DNA from: JACQWX01 sp041662295
GTDB lineage: Bacteria > Elusimicrobiota > Elusimicrobia > UBA1565 > UBA9628
NCBI GenBank assembly: GCA_041662295.1
Contig: JBAZSR010000002.1
Coordinates: 7,725-71,724, forward strand
Length of the DNA stretch: 64,000 nucleotides
Reading direction: 5' to 3'
Part shown: one piece after another, positions 24,354 through 33,073 of the stretch
Layout of the letters: the number at the start of each line of letters is the position of its first letter
Position numbering within the stretch: the first letter of the stretch is position 1
The notes under the pieces: generated by a model
Told to the model about the DNA's origin: nothing
What the model saw: the letters and a program-made list of their open reading frames with translations, nothing else
Database searches by the model: none
Program-made: the position numbers and the translations under genes

Positions 24354-25478
24354 ATGATACAGAGGACGTGGGCCGTCTTGATCGCCGGATTCGTCCTTCT
24401 CCTGGGACTGCTGCTCCTTTCCAGCGATGGGATCCATCACGCCAATGACACCGCGTCGTATCTGCAGAGCGCCGCCAACGTCGCAGCGGGATTTCCCCCT
24501 GTCGGGGTCCGGACGTCGAGCATCGGCTATGCCGCCCTGATCGCTGCCTCCCGGGCCTTGGGGCTCGGCTTGTGGGGCGTCATGGCGATCCAGACCCTCC
24601 TCTCCGTGCTGGCTGCAAGGGCGCTATTCTCCCTCGGCCAGAGGCTCCACAGCGACCATGCCGGCTTTCTCGCTGCGCTGTTCCACCTCTGGAATCCGGA
24701 CATCGTCCGCTGGCACGGCTACATCCTCACGGACTCCATCTACACTTCGCTCGTCGTGCTGGTCACGTGGAGCCTCGTGCGGGCATGGGAGAACCGGACC
24801 TTGACGGCGCATCTTGCCGCGATGGCACTGGTCGGGCTTGCCGCATTCACGCGGATCAATGGCTGGCTGTTGGTGCCAATCGCGCTCTATCATTGCGCGT
24901 CGGTGCTGCAGGTCTCCGCGGCCAAGAAACTCCTGCTTGTCTCAGTCTGCCTGGCTGCCTGCGCCGGGGCTGGGCTCCTGGCCCTGGATTCCGCAATCCT
25001 AATCTCGGAGACAAGCCCTCTCGAGAGGCTCTACAACGGCGAAGTCTTGGGCAAGATCGGCCGCTGGCGCATCCCGATGCCCGCCGCGCCGGCTGGCGCA
25101 GGCATCGCGGAAGCGCCCATGTACATCGCATCCCACCCTCTCTCCTGCCTCCGCTTGGCAGGGACGCGCCTCGCGGTGGAGCTGTGGCACGTTCGGCCGG
25201 AGTATTCCGCGCTCCACAACGCCCTCATCGCCTCATTTTATCCCCTGATGCTCCTGTTTTCCCTATGGACCATGTGGCGGTTCCGGGCCGAAGCGCTCGT
25301 CCGCCTCTGCGCCGTCATCGCAGGAGCCCATCTGCTGCTCGTCTCCATGACGTTCCCCGACCATGACGGCCGGTATCTCCTCTTCATCTTTCCCCTGATT
25401 GGACTCTTGGCATCCGCTGCCATCGGCTCCATTGCCCGCGGAGTGCGCCCCCCGATGCCAGGAACACGCTCCCCATGA
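24354..25478 (+). CDS. Polytopic membrane protein, GT39/ArnT-like
   Basis: About 374 residues with around nine membrane helices. The first periplasmic loop has HHANDTASYLQSA, the acidic loop position used by GT-C (PMT/ArnT) glycosyltransferases that take sugars from polyprenyl phosphate. Later loops contain LFHLWNPDIVRWHGYILTDS and RINGW, also typical. The start is uncertain: ATG at 24354 (with TACCAT 8 bases upstream) or 24336. It overlaps the following GT4 by four bases, so they are probably co-translated. Confidence 0.7.
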   Translation: MIQRTWAVLIAGFVLLLGLLLLSSDGIHHANDTASYLQSAANVAAGFPPVGVRTSSIGYAALIAASRALGLGLWGVMAIQTLLSVLAARALFSLGQRLHSDHAGFLAALFHLWNPDIVRWHGYILTDSIYTSLVVLVTWSLVRAWENRTLTAHLAAMALVGLAAFTRINGWLLVPIALYHCASVLQVSAAKKLLLVSVCLAACAGAGLLALDSAILISETSPLERLYNGEVLGKIGRWRIPMPAAPAGAGIAEAPMYIASHPLSCLRLAGTRLAVELWHVRPEYSALHNALIASFYPLMLLFSLWTMWRFRAEALVRLCAVIAGAHLLLVSMTFPDHDGRYLLFIFPLIGLLASAAIGSIARGVRPPMPGTRSP

Positions 25479-26685
25479 GACTGTTGTTCTTCGACTTCAC
25501 CATCACATTCGGAGGAGGCCCCCAGGGAACGGCCTATCTCGTCCACCGCCTCAGCACCGACAACGAAGTCCATGTCGTCGATGCATACGGCTGCTGCGGC
25601 ATGTATGCCGAGGCGATGAATAAGACCGGGGCCAGGCATCATGTTCTCAAGCGCAATGCACGAACCACCAGCGTCGGGCATTACGGAGCGCCACTGGCGC
25701 GGCTCGTCTCGCTTATCAGCCAGTTGCCGGAGCTCTGGGATGTCCGGCAAAGATTGGAGCGCACAATCCTCGAGGTCGACCCGGACGTCATCTGGGTGAA
25801 CAATGAGAAATCGCTGGTCTTCCTTGCCAGCATTCTGCGGCTGCGGCGCTACCCATTGGTAGTCTACATCCGCGGATGGGCGACGCCCGATCAGATGACC
25901 TCCCGTTTCAAATGGTTCATACGGAACAGGGCCTCGGCTGTGGTGGCGCATTCCCGAGCAACCATCGACCAGTTGAGACTGGCCGGCATCCCGGAAAAGC
26001 AGCTGCATTTCACCCCGAACGTCGTTGACCGCGCGGAGTTGTTGCGGCTTGCCGCAAAGGGATTCGCCATCCCCGCGCCGACGCTACTGCGGCATCCACG
26101 ACTTCTGCTCCCCGCGGCCCGCATCACCCCGAAAAAGGGCCATAGCACGGCCCTTGAAGCTGTTTCCTTGCTCAAGAAAGACGGCCTCGAAGCCTCCTTA
26201 TGGCTTCCGGGAGTTGCGGCGGTCGGCGACAAGAGCGACTATGTTGATAAGCTCAAGCGAACGGCAGCGGAGGCTGGCCTGACAAACAATGTGGAATTCC
26301 TTGGCTGGAGGTCGGACATGCCTGCCTCATCAGCGCAGCCGACATCGTCATCCTACCCACTTACACCGAGGGCCTTCCGCGAGCCATTCTCGAGGCCATG
26401 ACCCTGAAGCGCCCCGTGTGCGCCACGCCGGTGGGTGGGATCCCGGAGATCATCGAGCACGGAAGGACGGGATTGCTCTCCGGGGCCGGAGACGCGGCAG
26501 CCCTCGCTGGGAACATCCTGAGACTCGCAGAGGAGCCGGCGGCGATGGAAAGACTCGTCCTCGAGGCCTCACGGTTCGTCGCCGGATACTGCGACCCGGA
26601 AGCCCATACGCGGAAAGTCCTGGAGGTCTTCGGCCGAGCCGTCAGGCAGGGATGGGGCGGAACCGGCCGGCGACCAGGTCCCTGA
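25475..26685 (+). pseudogene. Glycosyltransferase family 4 with a frameshift
   Basis: The frame from 25475 encodes a GT4 (starts FDFTITFGGGPQGTAYLVHRL; PRLLLPAARITPKKGHSTAL; VEFLGWRSDMP) until about 26326. The expected continuation (LISAADIVILPTYTEGLPRAILEAM, then PVCATPVGGIPEIIEHG) is in another frame and runs to 26685. One extra base near 26326, e.g. a C in GCCTCATC, would join them into a full-length protein of about 403 residues. Without it the frame ends at 26401 and the nucleotide-sugar site (E-x7-E) is lost. It is either a recent mutation or an assembly error. Confidence 0.8.
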
Positions 26686-28099
26686 CGTCGCGCCAGGCGC
26701 GCTCGCCGCAGGCGCGGATCAGGCCGCCATAGCAGGCCGCCCCTGCCGCCGCCTCGACGGCCAGAAGCGCCGCCGGGGACAGAACATCCGCCAAGCCGCT
26801 CCGGAAGGCCCCGACCACCATGCCCATGGCCGCGGAGCAAGCCAGGATCCGGGTGAGGTTGCCGATGAACTCCGCCCAAGTCAGGCCGATGAGCCTGCCC
26901 GCAAAATGGAAGAACGGGTACGCGGTCAGGGTCCAGGCGATGGCGTATCCCGCCGCGACACCGACGATCCCCCACCTCAGCCCCGCGATGATGCCGAGCA
27001 GGATGACGGCCTTGAGGAAGAAGCCGACCTTGAACTGGAGGTCCGCGCGGCCCTGGGACATGTAGAGCGGCCCAAGGATGGCCGTGACGGACTGCATCAA
27101 GCCCACCCCTGCCAGGATGCGCAGCACCGGCACCATCCCGGCCCATTGCTCCCCGAAGACGACCAAGACGAACTCCTTCGCCGTGACGAAGACGCCGGCC
27201 ATCATCGGGAAGGTGATCAGCGCCACGGCCCGGCTGACCTTCAGACAGATGCTCTTGACCCGTTCCTTGTCATCCTGGAGCCTGGAGAACGCCGGGAACA
27301 ACACCCTGGCCGGGATCCGAGACACGACGATCAAGGGAACGAGCATGACCAGGTACGCCCGGCTGTAGAGCCCCACCGCGGCCGAGCCGAGGACGATCCC
27401 GATCAGGAGATTGTCGAGGTTGCGCGTCAGGAGGTTAAAGGTCGTCTCCGCGGCCATGTTCACGCTGAAGGGCAGGAGCTCCCGGACCGAGGCCCAGCGG
27501 AAGGTCTTCCGGGGCCTCCACCCGCCCAGGACCCAGAGCGCCCCGGCCGTGACCGAGGCGTTGAGCAGCGTCTGGGCGACCAGGCTCCAAACTCCCCACC
27601 CGAACCATGCCAGGAGAATCGCGGCGGGCCCTGCCACTGCCGCGGCCGAGACCTCGACGACCGCCAGCGTCTTGAAGTCGAGGCCCCTCGTCAGGAGGGC
27701 CCCGGGCACGACTCCGAAGGAGTTCAGGAGGAAGACGAGGCAGAGCACCGCGTTCATGGAGGCGAGGACCGGCTCTTGGTAGACCCATGCGACCCACGAG
27801 CCCCAGAACAACGCCAGCGCGCTCATCGCCGCGCCGCACGCGATGTTGAACCAAAGGACGCTGCTGAGCCCCTCCTCGTTGAGCTCCTTCCTCTGGATGA
27901 CGGCTGACCCCAGGCCCATCTCCGCCACGGCCCCGCCGAGCCCCACGGCGACCCAAGCCATGGCCATGAGCCCGAACTCCCTAGGGCTCAGGAGCCTGGC
28001 GAGGACGACCATGACGACGAATTTGATGACGTGCCGCCCGATCTGGCTGGCAAAGCTCCAGGTGAGACCCCGAAGGGCGCGGTCCCGGAGATCCTTCAT
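26642..28099 (-). CDS. Lipopolysaccharide/exopolysaccharide flippase (MOP superfamily)
   Basis: A 485-residue protein with about 14 membrane helices and a short polar N-terminus (MKDLRDRALRGLTWSFASQIGRHV). The order of helices and the loop VARLLSPREFGLMAMA with AVIQRKELNEEGLSSVLWFNI match the WzxC/TuaB-type polysaccharide transporters. It should flip undecaprenyl-linked oligosaccharides across the inner membrane. It follows malQ after 10 bp on the same strand and overlaps the frameshifted GT4 by 44 bp at their 3' ends. Confidence 0.88.
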   Translation of the reverse strand: MKDLRDRALRGLTWSFASQIGRHVIKFVVMVVLARLLSPREFGLMAMAWVAVGLGGAVAEMGLGSAVIQRKELNEEGLSSVLWFNIACGAAMSALALFWGSWVAWVYQEPVLASMNAVLCLVFLLNSFGVVPGALLTRGLDFKTLAVVEVSAAAVAGPAAILLAWFGWGVWSLVAQTLLNASVTAGALWVLGGWRPRKTFRWASVRELLPFSVNMAAETTFNLLTRNLDNLLIGIVLGSAAVGLYSRAYLVMLVPLIVVSRIPARVLFPAFSRLQDDKERVKSICLKVSRAVALITFPMMAGVFVTAKEFVLVVFGEQWAGMVPVLRILAGVGLMQSVTAILGPLYMSQGRADLQFKVGFFLKAVILLGIIAGLRWGIVGVAAGYAIAWTLTAYPFFHFAGRLIGLTWAEFIGNLTRILACSAAMGMVVGAFRSGLADVLSPAALLAVEAAAGAACYGGLIRACGERAWRDVRDLVAGRFRPIPA

Positions 28100-28109
28100 G
28101 GGCGGGTGG

Positions 28110-29651
28110 CTACCCGCGGCCGTAGGTGGAGGTCAGGTCCCCGAGGCGGCCGGCGATGGCGGTGGTGAGCGCCCCGGGCCCGAGGCGCCAGAGCCAGTTG
28201 CCCTCGGTCTTGCCGGGCCGGTTCATGCGGGTGGCGTCGCCAAGGCCGAGGAGGTCCTGCGCCGGGAAGATCGCGGTCTTGGCGATCGAGGAGGAGGCGA
28301 GGCGGATCAAGTCCCAGTGGACCTCCCAGCCGTCGGAGTTCATGTAGGCCAGGGCGAAGGCGCGCTCGCGCTTGTACGCCTCGTGGCGCTTGGCCTCGGC
28401 AGGAGCCTCCTCGCCGAAGAACCAGCCGGTCGCGGTGTCGTTGTCGTGGGTGCCGGTGTAGACCACGGAGTTGGCCGTGAAGTTGTGGGGCAGGTGGATG
28501 TTGGTCCCGTCGGAGCCGAAGCCGAACTGGAGCACGCGCATGCCGGGAAAGCCGAAGGTGTCCCTGAGGCGCACGACCTCGTCGGTCACCACGCCGAGAT
28601 CCTCGGCGATGAGCTGGCCGCCGGGAAGGGCGGTCATGGCGTGGCGAAAGAACTCCTCGCCGGGCCCGGGGACCCAGCGGCCGCCCACGGCGGTCTCCGA
28701 GCCTCCCGGGATCTCCCAGTAGCGGGAGAAGCCGATGAAGTGGTCGAGACGCGCCACGTCGAAGCGCTCGAAGGCCTTCTTGAGACGCGCGAGCCACCAG
28801 GCGTAGTTCTGCTCGTGGTGCACGCCCCAGCGATAGAGTGGGTTGCCCCAGAGCTGGCCGGTCTTGCTGAAGTAGTCGGGGGGCACGCCGGCCACCACGG
28901 TGGAACGGCCCTCGTCGTCCAGGAAGAAGAGCTCCTGGCGCGACCAGACGTCGGCGGAGTCGTGGGAGACGTAGATGGGCACGTCGCCGATGAAGCCCAC
29001 GCCCTTCTCCGCGGCGTGGGCGCGCAGGGCCTTCCACTGGCGGTCGAACTCGAACTGCAGGAACTTCTCGTACTCGATCTCCTTGGCCAGGCTCTTGCGG
29101 GCGGCTTCAAGGGCCTCGGGCTTGCGCTTGCGCACGTCCGGGTCCCAGGAACCCCAGGACGCGCCGCGGTGCCAGCGCTTCAAGGCCGAGAAGAGGGCGA
29201 ACTCCTCGATCCAGTCGGCGCTCGCGTGGCAGAAGGCGTCGAGGTCGTGCCTGCGGCTTCCGCCGTCCGAGGAGAAGCGGGAGAACGCCTTCTTGAGGAT
29301 CTTGGCCTTGGCCGCGTGCGCGTGACCGAAGTCCGCCCGGCCCTCGGAAGGGGCCTTGCGGCCGTGCTCGGCGTCCTTGCGGTCGATGAGGCCGGCATCG
29401 GCCAGGCCCTCGGCGCTGATGAAGAGAGGGTTGCCCGCGAAGGCGGAGGTGGAGTGGTACGGCGAGTCGCCGGGGCCCTCGGGGCTCACAGGGAGCATCT
29501 GCCACCAGCGCTGACGGGCCTGGGCCAGAAAGTCGACGAAGGCATAGGCCTCGGGCCCGAGGTCGCCGACGCCGAAGAGGCCGGGCAGGGAGCTCAGGTG
29601 GAGCAGGACGCCGCTGGAGCGTTCGTGCAGGGAGAAGTGGCGGTGCATCAT
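28110..29651 (-). CDS. malQ: 4-alpha-glucanotransferase (GH77)
   Basis: A 513-residue amylomaltase that transfers maltooligosaccharide units. Visible GH77 landmarks are SSGVLLHLSSLPGLFGVGDLG (N-terminus), SPYHSTSAFAGNPLFIS, RLDHFIGFSRYWEIP (nucleophile Asp in the ARLDHF motif), IAEDLGVV (acid/base Glu), and YTGTHDNDT. It functions in glycogen or maltose metabolism in the cytoplasm. The ATG overlaps the stop of the upstream GDP-fucose synthase-like gene (ATGATG after GGAGGA). Its place between two envelope genes is unusual. Confidence 0.95.
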   Translation of the reverse strand: MMHRHFSLHERSSGVLLHLSSLPGLFGVGDLGPEAYAFVDFLAQARQRWWQMLPVSPEGPGDSPYHSTSAFAGNPLFISAEGLADAGLIDRKDAEHGRKAPSEGRADFGHAHAAKAKILKKAFSRFSSDGGSRRHDLDAFCHASADWIEEFALFSALKRWHRGASWGSWDPDVRKRKPEALEAARKSLAKEIEYEKFLQFEFDRQWKALRAHAAEKGVGFIGDVPIYVSHDSADVWSRQELFFLDDEGRSTVVAGVPPDYFSKTGQLWGNPLYRWGVHHEQNYAWWLARLKKAFERFDVARLDHFIGFSRYWEIPGGSETAVGGRWVPGPGEEFFRHAMTALPGGQLIAEDLGVVTDEVVRLRDTFGFPGMRVLQFGFGSDGTNIHLPHNFTANSVVYTGTHDNDTATGWFFGEEAPAEAKRHEAYKRERAFALAYMNSDGWEVHWDLIRLASSSIAKTAIFPAQDLLGLGDATRMNRPGKTEGNWLWRLGPGALTTAIAGRLGDLTSTYGRG

Positions 29652-30598
29652 TCCTCCGCGGCGTGGCTGTTGGCCTTATACCACGCGATGGTCTTCTTGA
29701 GGCCGGCTTCGAGGCTGGCCTGGGCCTTGACCCCGAACTCGACCCAGGCCCGCGAGGTGTCGAGGCGCCTGCGGGGCTGGCCGTCGGGCCGGGAGTGGTC
29801 CCAGTGGAGCCTGCCCTTGTAGCCGCAGAGCCCCGCGACGAGCTTGGCGAGGTCCCGGATGGAGATCTCGAAGCCCGCGCCGAGATTGACGGGGTCCGGC
29901 TTGTTGTAGAACTCGGCCGCCCGCAGGAGCCCCCGGGCCGCGTCCTCGACATAGAGGAACTCCCGCGTGGCGTTGCCCGTGCCCCAGCACTCCACGACCT
30001 CCCGGCGCTCGCGCACCGCGGTCGTGAACTTGCGGATGAGCGCGGGGATGACGTGGCAGCGCTCGAGGTCGAAGTGGTCCCCGGGGCCGTAGAGGTTGAT
30101 GGGCAGGAGGTAGATCGCGTTGAAGCCGTACTGCTGGCGGTAGGCCTGGGCCTGGACGAGGAGCGCCTTCTTGGCGATGCCGTAAGGGGCGTTGGTCTCC
30201 TCGGGGTAGCCGTTCCAGAGGTCCTTTTCCCTGAACGGGACGCGGGTGAACTTGGGGTAGGCGCACACGGTGCCGACCTGGAGGAACTTGCCGACCTTCA
30301 TGCGCCGGGCCGCGTCCATGAGCTGGACGCCCATGATGATGTTGTCGTAGAAGAACCGGCCGGGCTCGGCCCTGTTGGCGCCGATGCCGCCGCAGATGGC
30401 GGCGAGGTGGATGATGAGGTCGGGCCGCTCCTTCTTAAGGAGAGCATCGATGCGGTCGAGCCGCCGCAGGTCCCATTCCTTCTCCTGCGGGACCGCCAGG
30501 CCGCGGGGCTTGAGCCGCTTGACCTGCGCAACCACGTGGGACCCGAGGAAGCCGTCCCCTCCGGTCACCAGAACCCGACGCTCGGTCCAGAACCCCAT
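29648..30598 (-). CDS. fcl: GDP-L-fucose synthase-like NAD-dependent epimerase/reductase
   Basis: A 316-residue short-chain dehydrogenase of the extended type. TGGDGFLGSHVV is the NAD(P)-binding loop, LAAICGGIGANRAEPG and VCAYPKFTRVPFREKDLWNGYPEETNAPYGIAKK match GDP-fucose synthase (catalytic Tyr-x3-Lys in YGIAKK), and GPGDHFDLERCHVIPALIRK follows. It converts GDP-4-keto-6-deoxymannose to GDP-fucose. A gmd gene is not in the window. The start is the ATG at 30598; TATGAT lies 9 bases upstream and there is no Shine-Dalgarno. It overlaps malQ by four bases. Confidence 0.85.
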   Translation of the reverse strand: MGFWTERRVLVTGGDGFLGSHVVAQVKRLKPRGLAVPQEKEWDLRRLDRIDALLKKERPDLIIHLAAICGGIGANRAEPGRFFYDNIIMGVQLMDAARRMKVGKFLQVGTVCAYPKFTRVPFREKDLWNGYPEETNAPYGIAKKALLVQAQAYRQQYGFNAIYLLPINLYGPGDHFDLERCHVIPALIRKFTTAVRERREVVECWGTGNATREFLYVEDAARGLLRAAEFYNKPDPVNLGAGFEISIRDLAKLVAGLCGYKGRLHWDHSRPDGQPRRRLDTSRAWVEFGVKAQASLEAGLKKTIAWYKANSHAAEE

Positions 30599-30660
30599 GT
30601 CCAGGCTATCATACAAGTTTGCTAACATTGGCGTCGACGTGTCACTTTCCTCCCCCGGGG

Positions 30661-30687
30661 CCTGGCCGGGTCCTACAACCGGCCAGG
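30661..30687. other. Stem-loop in the divergent fcl / methyltransferase-GT2 region
   Basis: CCTGGCCGG and CCGGCCAGG form a perfect 9-bp stem with a 9-base loop, 40 bp before the methyltransferase-GT2 start. It may be an operator or leader structure for either divergent gene. Confidence 0.35.
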
Positions 30688-30727
30688 GGAAAGTAGTTGT
30701 GGGGGCAGAAGGTCCGTCGTCCGTGAT

Positions 30728-32167
30728 ATGACCACTGACAAATATCTCTCCGACATCCGCGCCGGCATGCTGGCCTACAACAACGGCCACGCGGCCCAGC
30801 GCGACTCCTGGAAGAAGCACGCCTACTACTACCACGGCCAGATCGAGCGGCTCCTGGCCGGCATCATCCCGGCGGGGCAGTCCGTGGTCGAGATCGGCTG
30901 CGCCACAGGCGACCTGCTGGCGTCCCTCAAGCCCTCCCGGGGCCTGGGACTGGACTTCTCCACCGAGATGCTGGCCGTCGCCCGGGCCAAGCACCCGGGC
31001 CTGGCCTTCGAGCTCGACGACCTCGAGGACTTGAAAACCCGCGAGACCTTCGACTACGTGGTCGCAAGCGACGTCATCGGCTCGCTGGCCGACGTCTGGA
31101 CCGCGTTCCGCAACATCAGGCGCCTCTGCAAGCCCCAGACCCGCGTGGTCATCACCTACTACAACTACCTCTGGGAGCCGCTCCTGCGCTTCGCCGAGGC
31201 CGTGGGCCTGAAGGCCAAACAGCCCCTCCAGCACTGGCTGCCCCTGGGAGACATCTCCAACCTCCTGCGTTTGAGCGGCTTCCAGGTCGTGCAGACCGGC
31301 TACCACGTGCTCATCCCGCTCTGGATCCCGGGGCTCTCCTATCTGGCGAACCGCTTCCTCGCGCGCCTGCCCTTCCTGAGGCGCCTGTGCCTCGTCGAGT
31401 ACGTCATCGCCCGGCCCGAGCCTGCGCCGGCCAAGCCCGAAGACTACACGGTCTCGGTCATCGTCCCGACCTTGAACGAGGCGGGCACCATCGCCCCATT
31501 GGTCGAGCGCCTGCCGCTCATGGGCCTGTCCACCGAAGTCGTGTTCGTGGACGGCGCCTCGGACGACGGCACCCGGGAGGCCATCCTCGCGGAGAAGGCC
31601 AAGCCCAAGCCGGGGTTCTCGATCACGCTCATCGACCAGGGAGGACGCCTCGGCAAGGGCGACGCTGTGCGCAAGGCCTTCGCCGCGGCCACGGGCGAGG
31701 TCCTCATGATCCTCGACTCGGACCTCTCAGTCGCGCCCGAGGACATGCCCAAGTTCTACCTCGCGCTCCAGGAGGGCCGGGGCGAGTTCATCAACGGCTC
31801 CCGGCTCAACTACCCCATGGAAAAGCAGGCCATGCGGTACCTCAACAACATCGGCAACCACTTCTTCGGAGCCGCCCTCTCCTGGCTGCTCGGCCGCAGG
31901 ATCCGCGACACCCTGTGCGGGACCAAAGCCCTCTTCAAGGCTGACTACGAGCGCATCGCGGCCAACCGGAAGTACTTCGGCGACTTCGATCCCTTCGGCG
32001 ACTTCGACCTCCTCTTCGGCGCGGCCAGGCTCAGCCTCGACATCGTGCAGATGCCCGTGCGCTACCGCAGCCGCGCCTACGGGGACACCAAGATCTCTCG
32101 CTTCCGGCACGGCCTCCTGCTGCTGAGGATGTGCCTCTTCGCGAGCGCCAAGCTCAAGTTCACGTGA
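30728..32167 (+). CDS. SAM methyltransferase fused to a family-2 glycosyltransferase
   Basis: A 479-residue two-domain protein. Residues about 35-220 are a class I methyltransferase (motif I VVEIGCATGDLLASL; DYVVASDVIGSL). Residues about 240-479 are a GT2 of the dolichol-phosphate-mannose-synthase type (VIVPTLNEAGTI, VDGASDDGTRE, ILDSDLSVAPED as the DXD-like site, RFHGL region at the end). There is no membrane segment, so it is cytoplasmic or peripheral. The fused pair suggests one protein modifies and glycosylates a lipid-linked intermediate. It overlaps the next gene by four bases (GTGA). Confidence 0.85.
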   Translation: MTTDKYLSDIRAGMLAYNNGHAAQRDSWKKHAYYYHGQIERLLAGIIPAGQSVVEIGCATGDLLASLKPSRGLGLDFSTEMLAVARAKHPGLAFELDDLEDLKTRETFDYVVASDVIGSLADVWTAFRNIRRLCKPQTRVVITYYNYLWEPLLRFAEAVGLKAKQPLQHWLPLGDISNLLRLSGFQVVQTGYHVLIPLWIPGLSYLANRFLARLPFLRRLCLVEYVIARPEPAPAKPEDYTVSVIVPTLNEAGTIAPLVERLPLMGLSTEVVFVDGASDDGTREAILAEKAKPKPGFSITLIDQGGRLGKGDAVRKAFAAATGEVLMILDSDLSVAPEDMPKFYLALQEGRGEFINGSRLNYPMEKQAMRYLNNIGNHFFGAALSWLLGRRIRDTLCGTKALFKADYERIAANRKYFGDFDPFGDFDLLFGAARLSLDIVQMPVRYRSRAYGDTKISRFRHGLLLLRMCLFASAKLKFT

Positions 32168-33003
32168 ACCTCTCGCGCTTAAAGCGCCTGCTCGTCGGAC
32201 GCGGGTCGCCGACCCAGGCCGCCTTCCTGGCCCTCGCACGGCTCGGCCAAGTCCGCTTCGAGTCGTGCCTCGCCGTGGACGGCCACCGGCTCCACGCCCG
32301 GACCTCGGACCGGGCCCTGGCGCTCCTCCTGCACCGCCTGGGCCTGGCGGACACGGCCGAGAAGCGCTGGCTCTCCGAGAACGCGCGCCCCGGCATGACC
32401 TGCCTCGACATCGGCGCCAACATCGGGATCTACACGCTCTATCTCGCGCGCCTGGCCGGACCCGCGGGCCGTGTCGTGGCCTTCGAGCCCGAGCCCGAGA
32501 ACTTCGACCTCCTCGAGAAGAACGTCATCGCCAACGGCTACGGCAACGTCGAATGCGTCCGCAAGGCGGTCAGCGACCGCGCCGGGACCGCGGACCTCGG
32601 CTTCTGCGAGGAGAACCGCGGAGACCACCGGCTGGGCGGCCAGGGCCGGAGCACGGTCGCGGTGGAGACCCTGCGGCTCGACGACTATTTCCCCCCGGCC
32701 AGCAGGGTCGACGTCATCAAGATGGACATCCAGGGCTCCGAGCTTGGCGCCATGGAAGGCATGCGCCGCCTGCTCCGGGACAACCCGGGCGTCCAGATCG
32801 TGGCCGAGTTCTGCCCCTCCCTCATCGAGGCCGCGGGCGGCTCGGCCGAGGCCTTCCCCGCGTTCTGGAGGGCCGAGGGCTTCAAAGCCTTCCTGCTCAG
32901 CGAGGGCCTGCGGCCCGTCTCGCTCGAGGACGCGTCCTCCTTCATGGACATGGGCCGGAACCAGGGCTACCTCAACGTCCTGCTCCGCAGGCTCCGGGAC
33001 TGA
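32164..33003 (+). CDS. FkbM family methyltransferase
   Basis: A 279-residue SAM-dependent O-methyltransferase. Motif I is CLDIGANIGIYTLYLARL, followed by VVAFEPEPENFDLLEKNV, VRKAVSDRAGTADL and DVIKMDIQGSELGAMEGM, the standard FkbM blocks. FkbM enzymes methylate sugars in many surface polysaccharide clusters. I use the GTG at 32164 as start because it overlaps the upstream TGA and leaves the normal family N-terminus. It forms an operon with the methyltransferase-GT2. Confidence 0.87.
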   Translation: MNLSRLKRLLVGRGSPTQAAFLALARLGQVRFESCLAVDGHRLHARTSDRALALLLHRLGLADTAEKRWLSENARPGMTCLDIGANIGIYTLYLARLAGPAGRVVAFEPEPENFDLLEKNVIANGYGNVECVRKAVSDRAGTADLGFCEENRGDHRLGGQGRSTVAVETLRLDDYFPPASRVDVIKMDIQGSELGAMEGMRRLLRDNPGVQIVAEFCPSLIEAAGGSAEAFPAFWRAEGFKAFLLSEGLRPVSLEDASSFMDMGRNQGYLNVLLRRLRD

Positions 33004-33073
33004 GCTCAACGACGCCGTCTCTCCCCGCCTGCGAACGGGTACAATATCAGGATCCGGTCCCTGGAGGAACGTC

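Noticed and set aside
26321..26330. Programmed frameshifting in the GT4 gene
   Set aside because: No slippery heptamer or downstream structure is apparent; a lost base is simpler.
29663..30625. Long plus-strand frame over the fucose synthase gene
   Set aside because: Same antisense effect; the minus-strand product has a complete NAD-binding motif and catalytic Tyr-x3-Lys.
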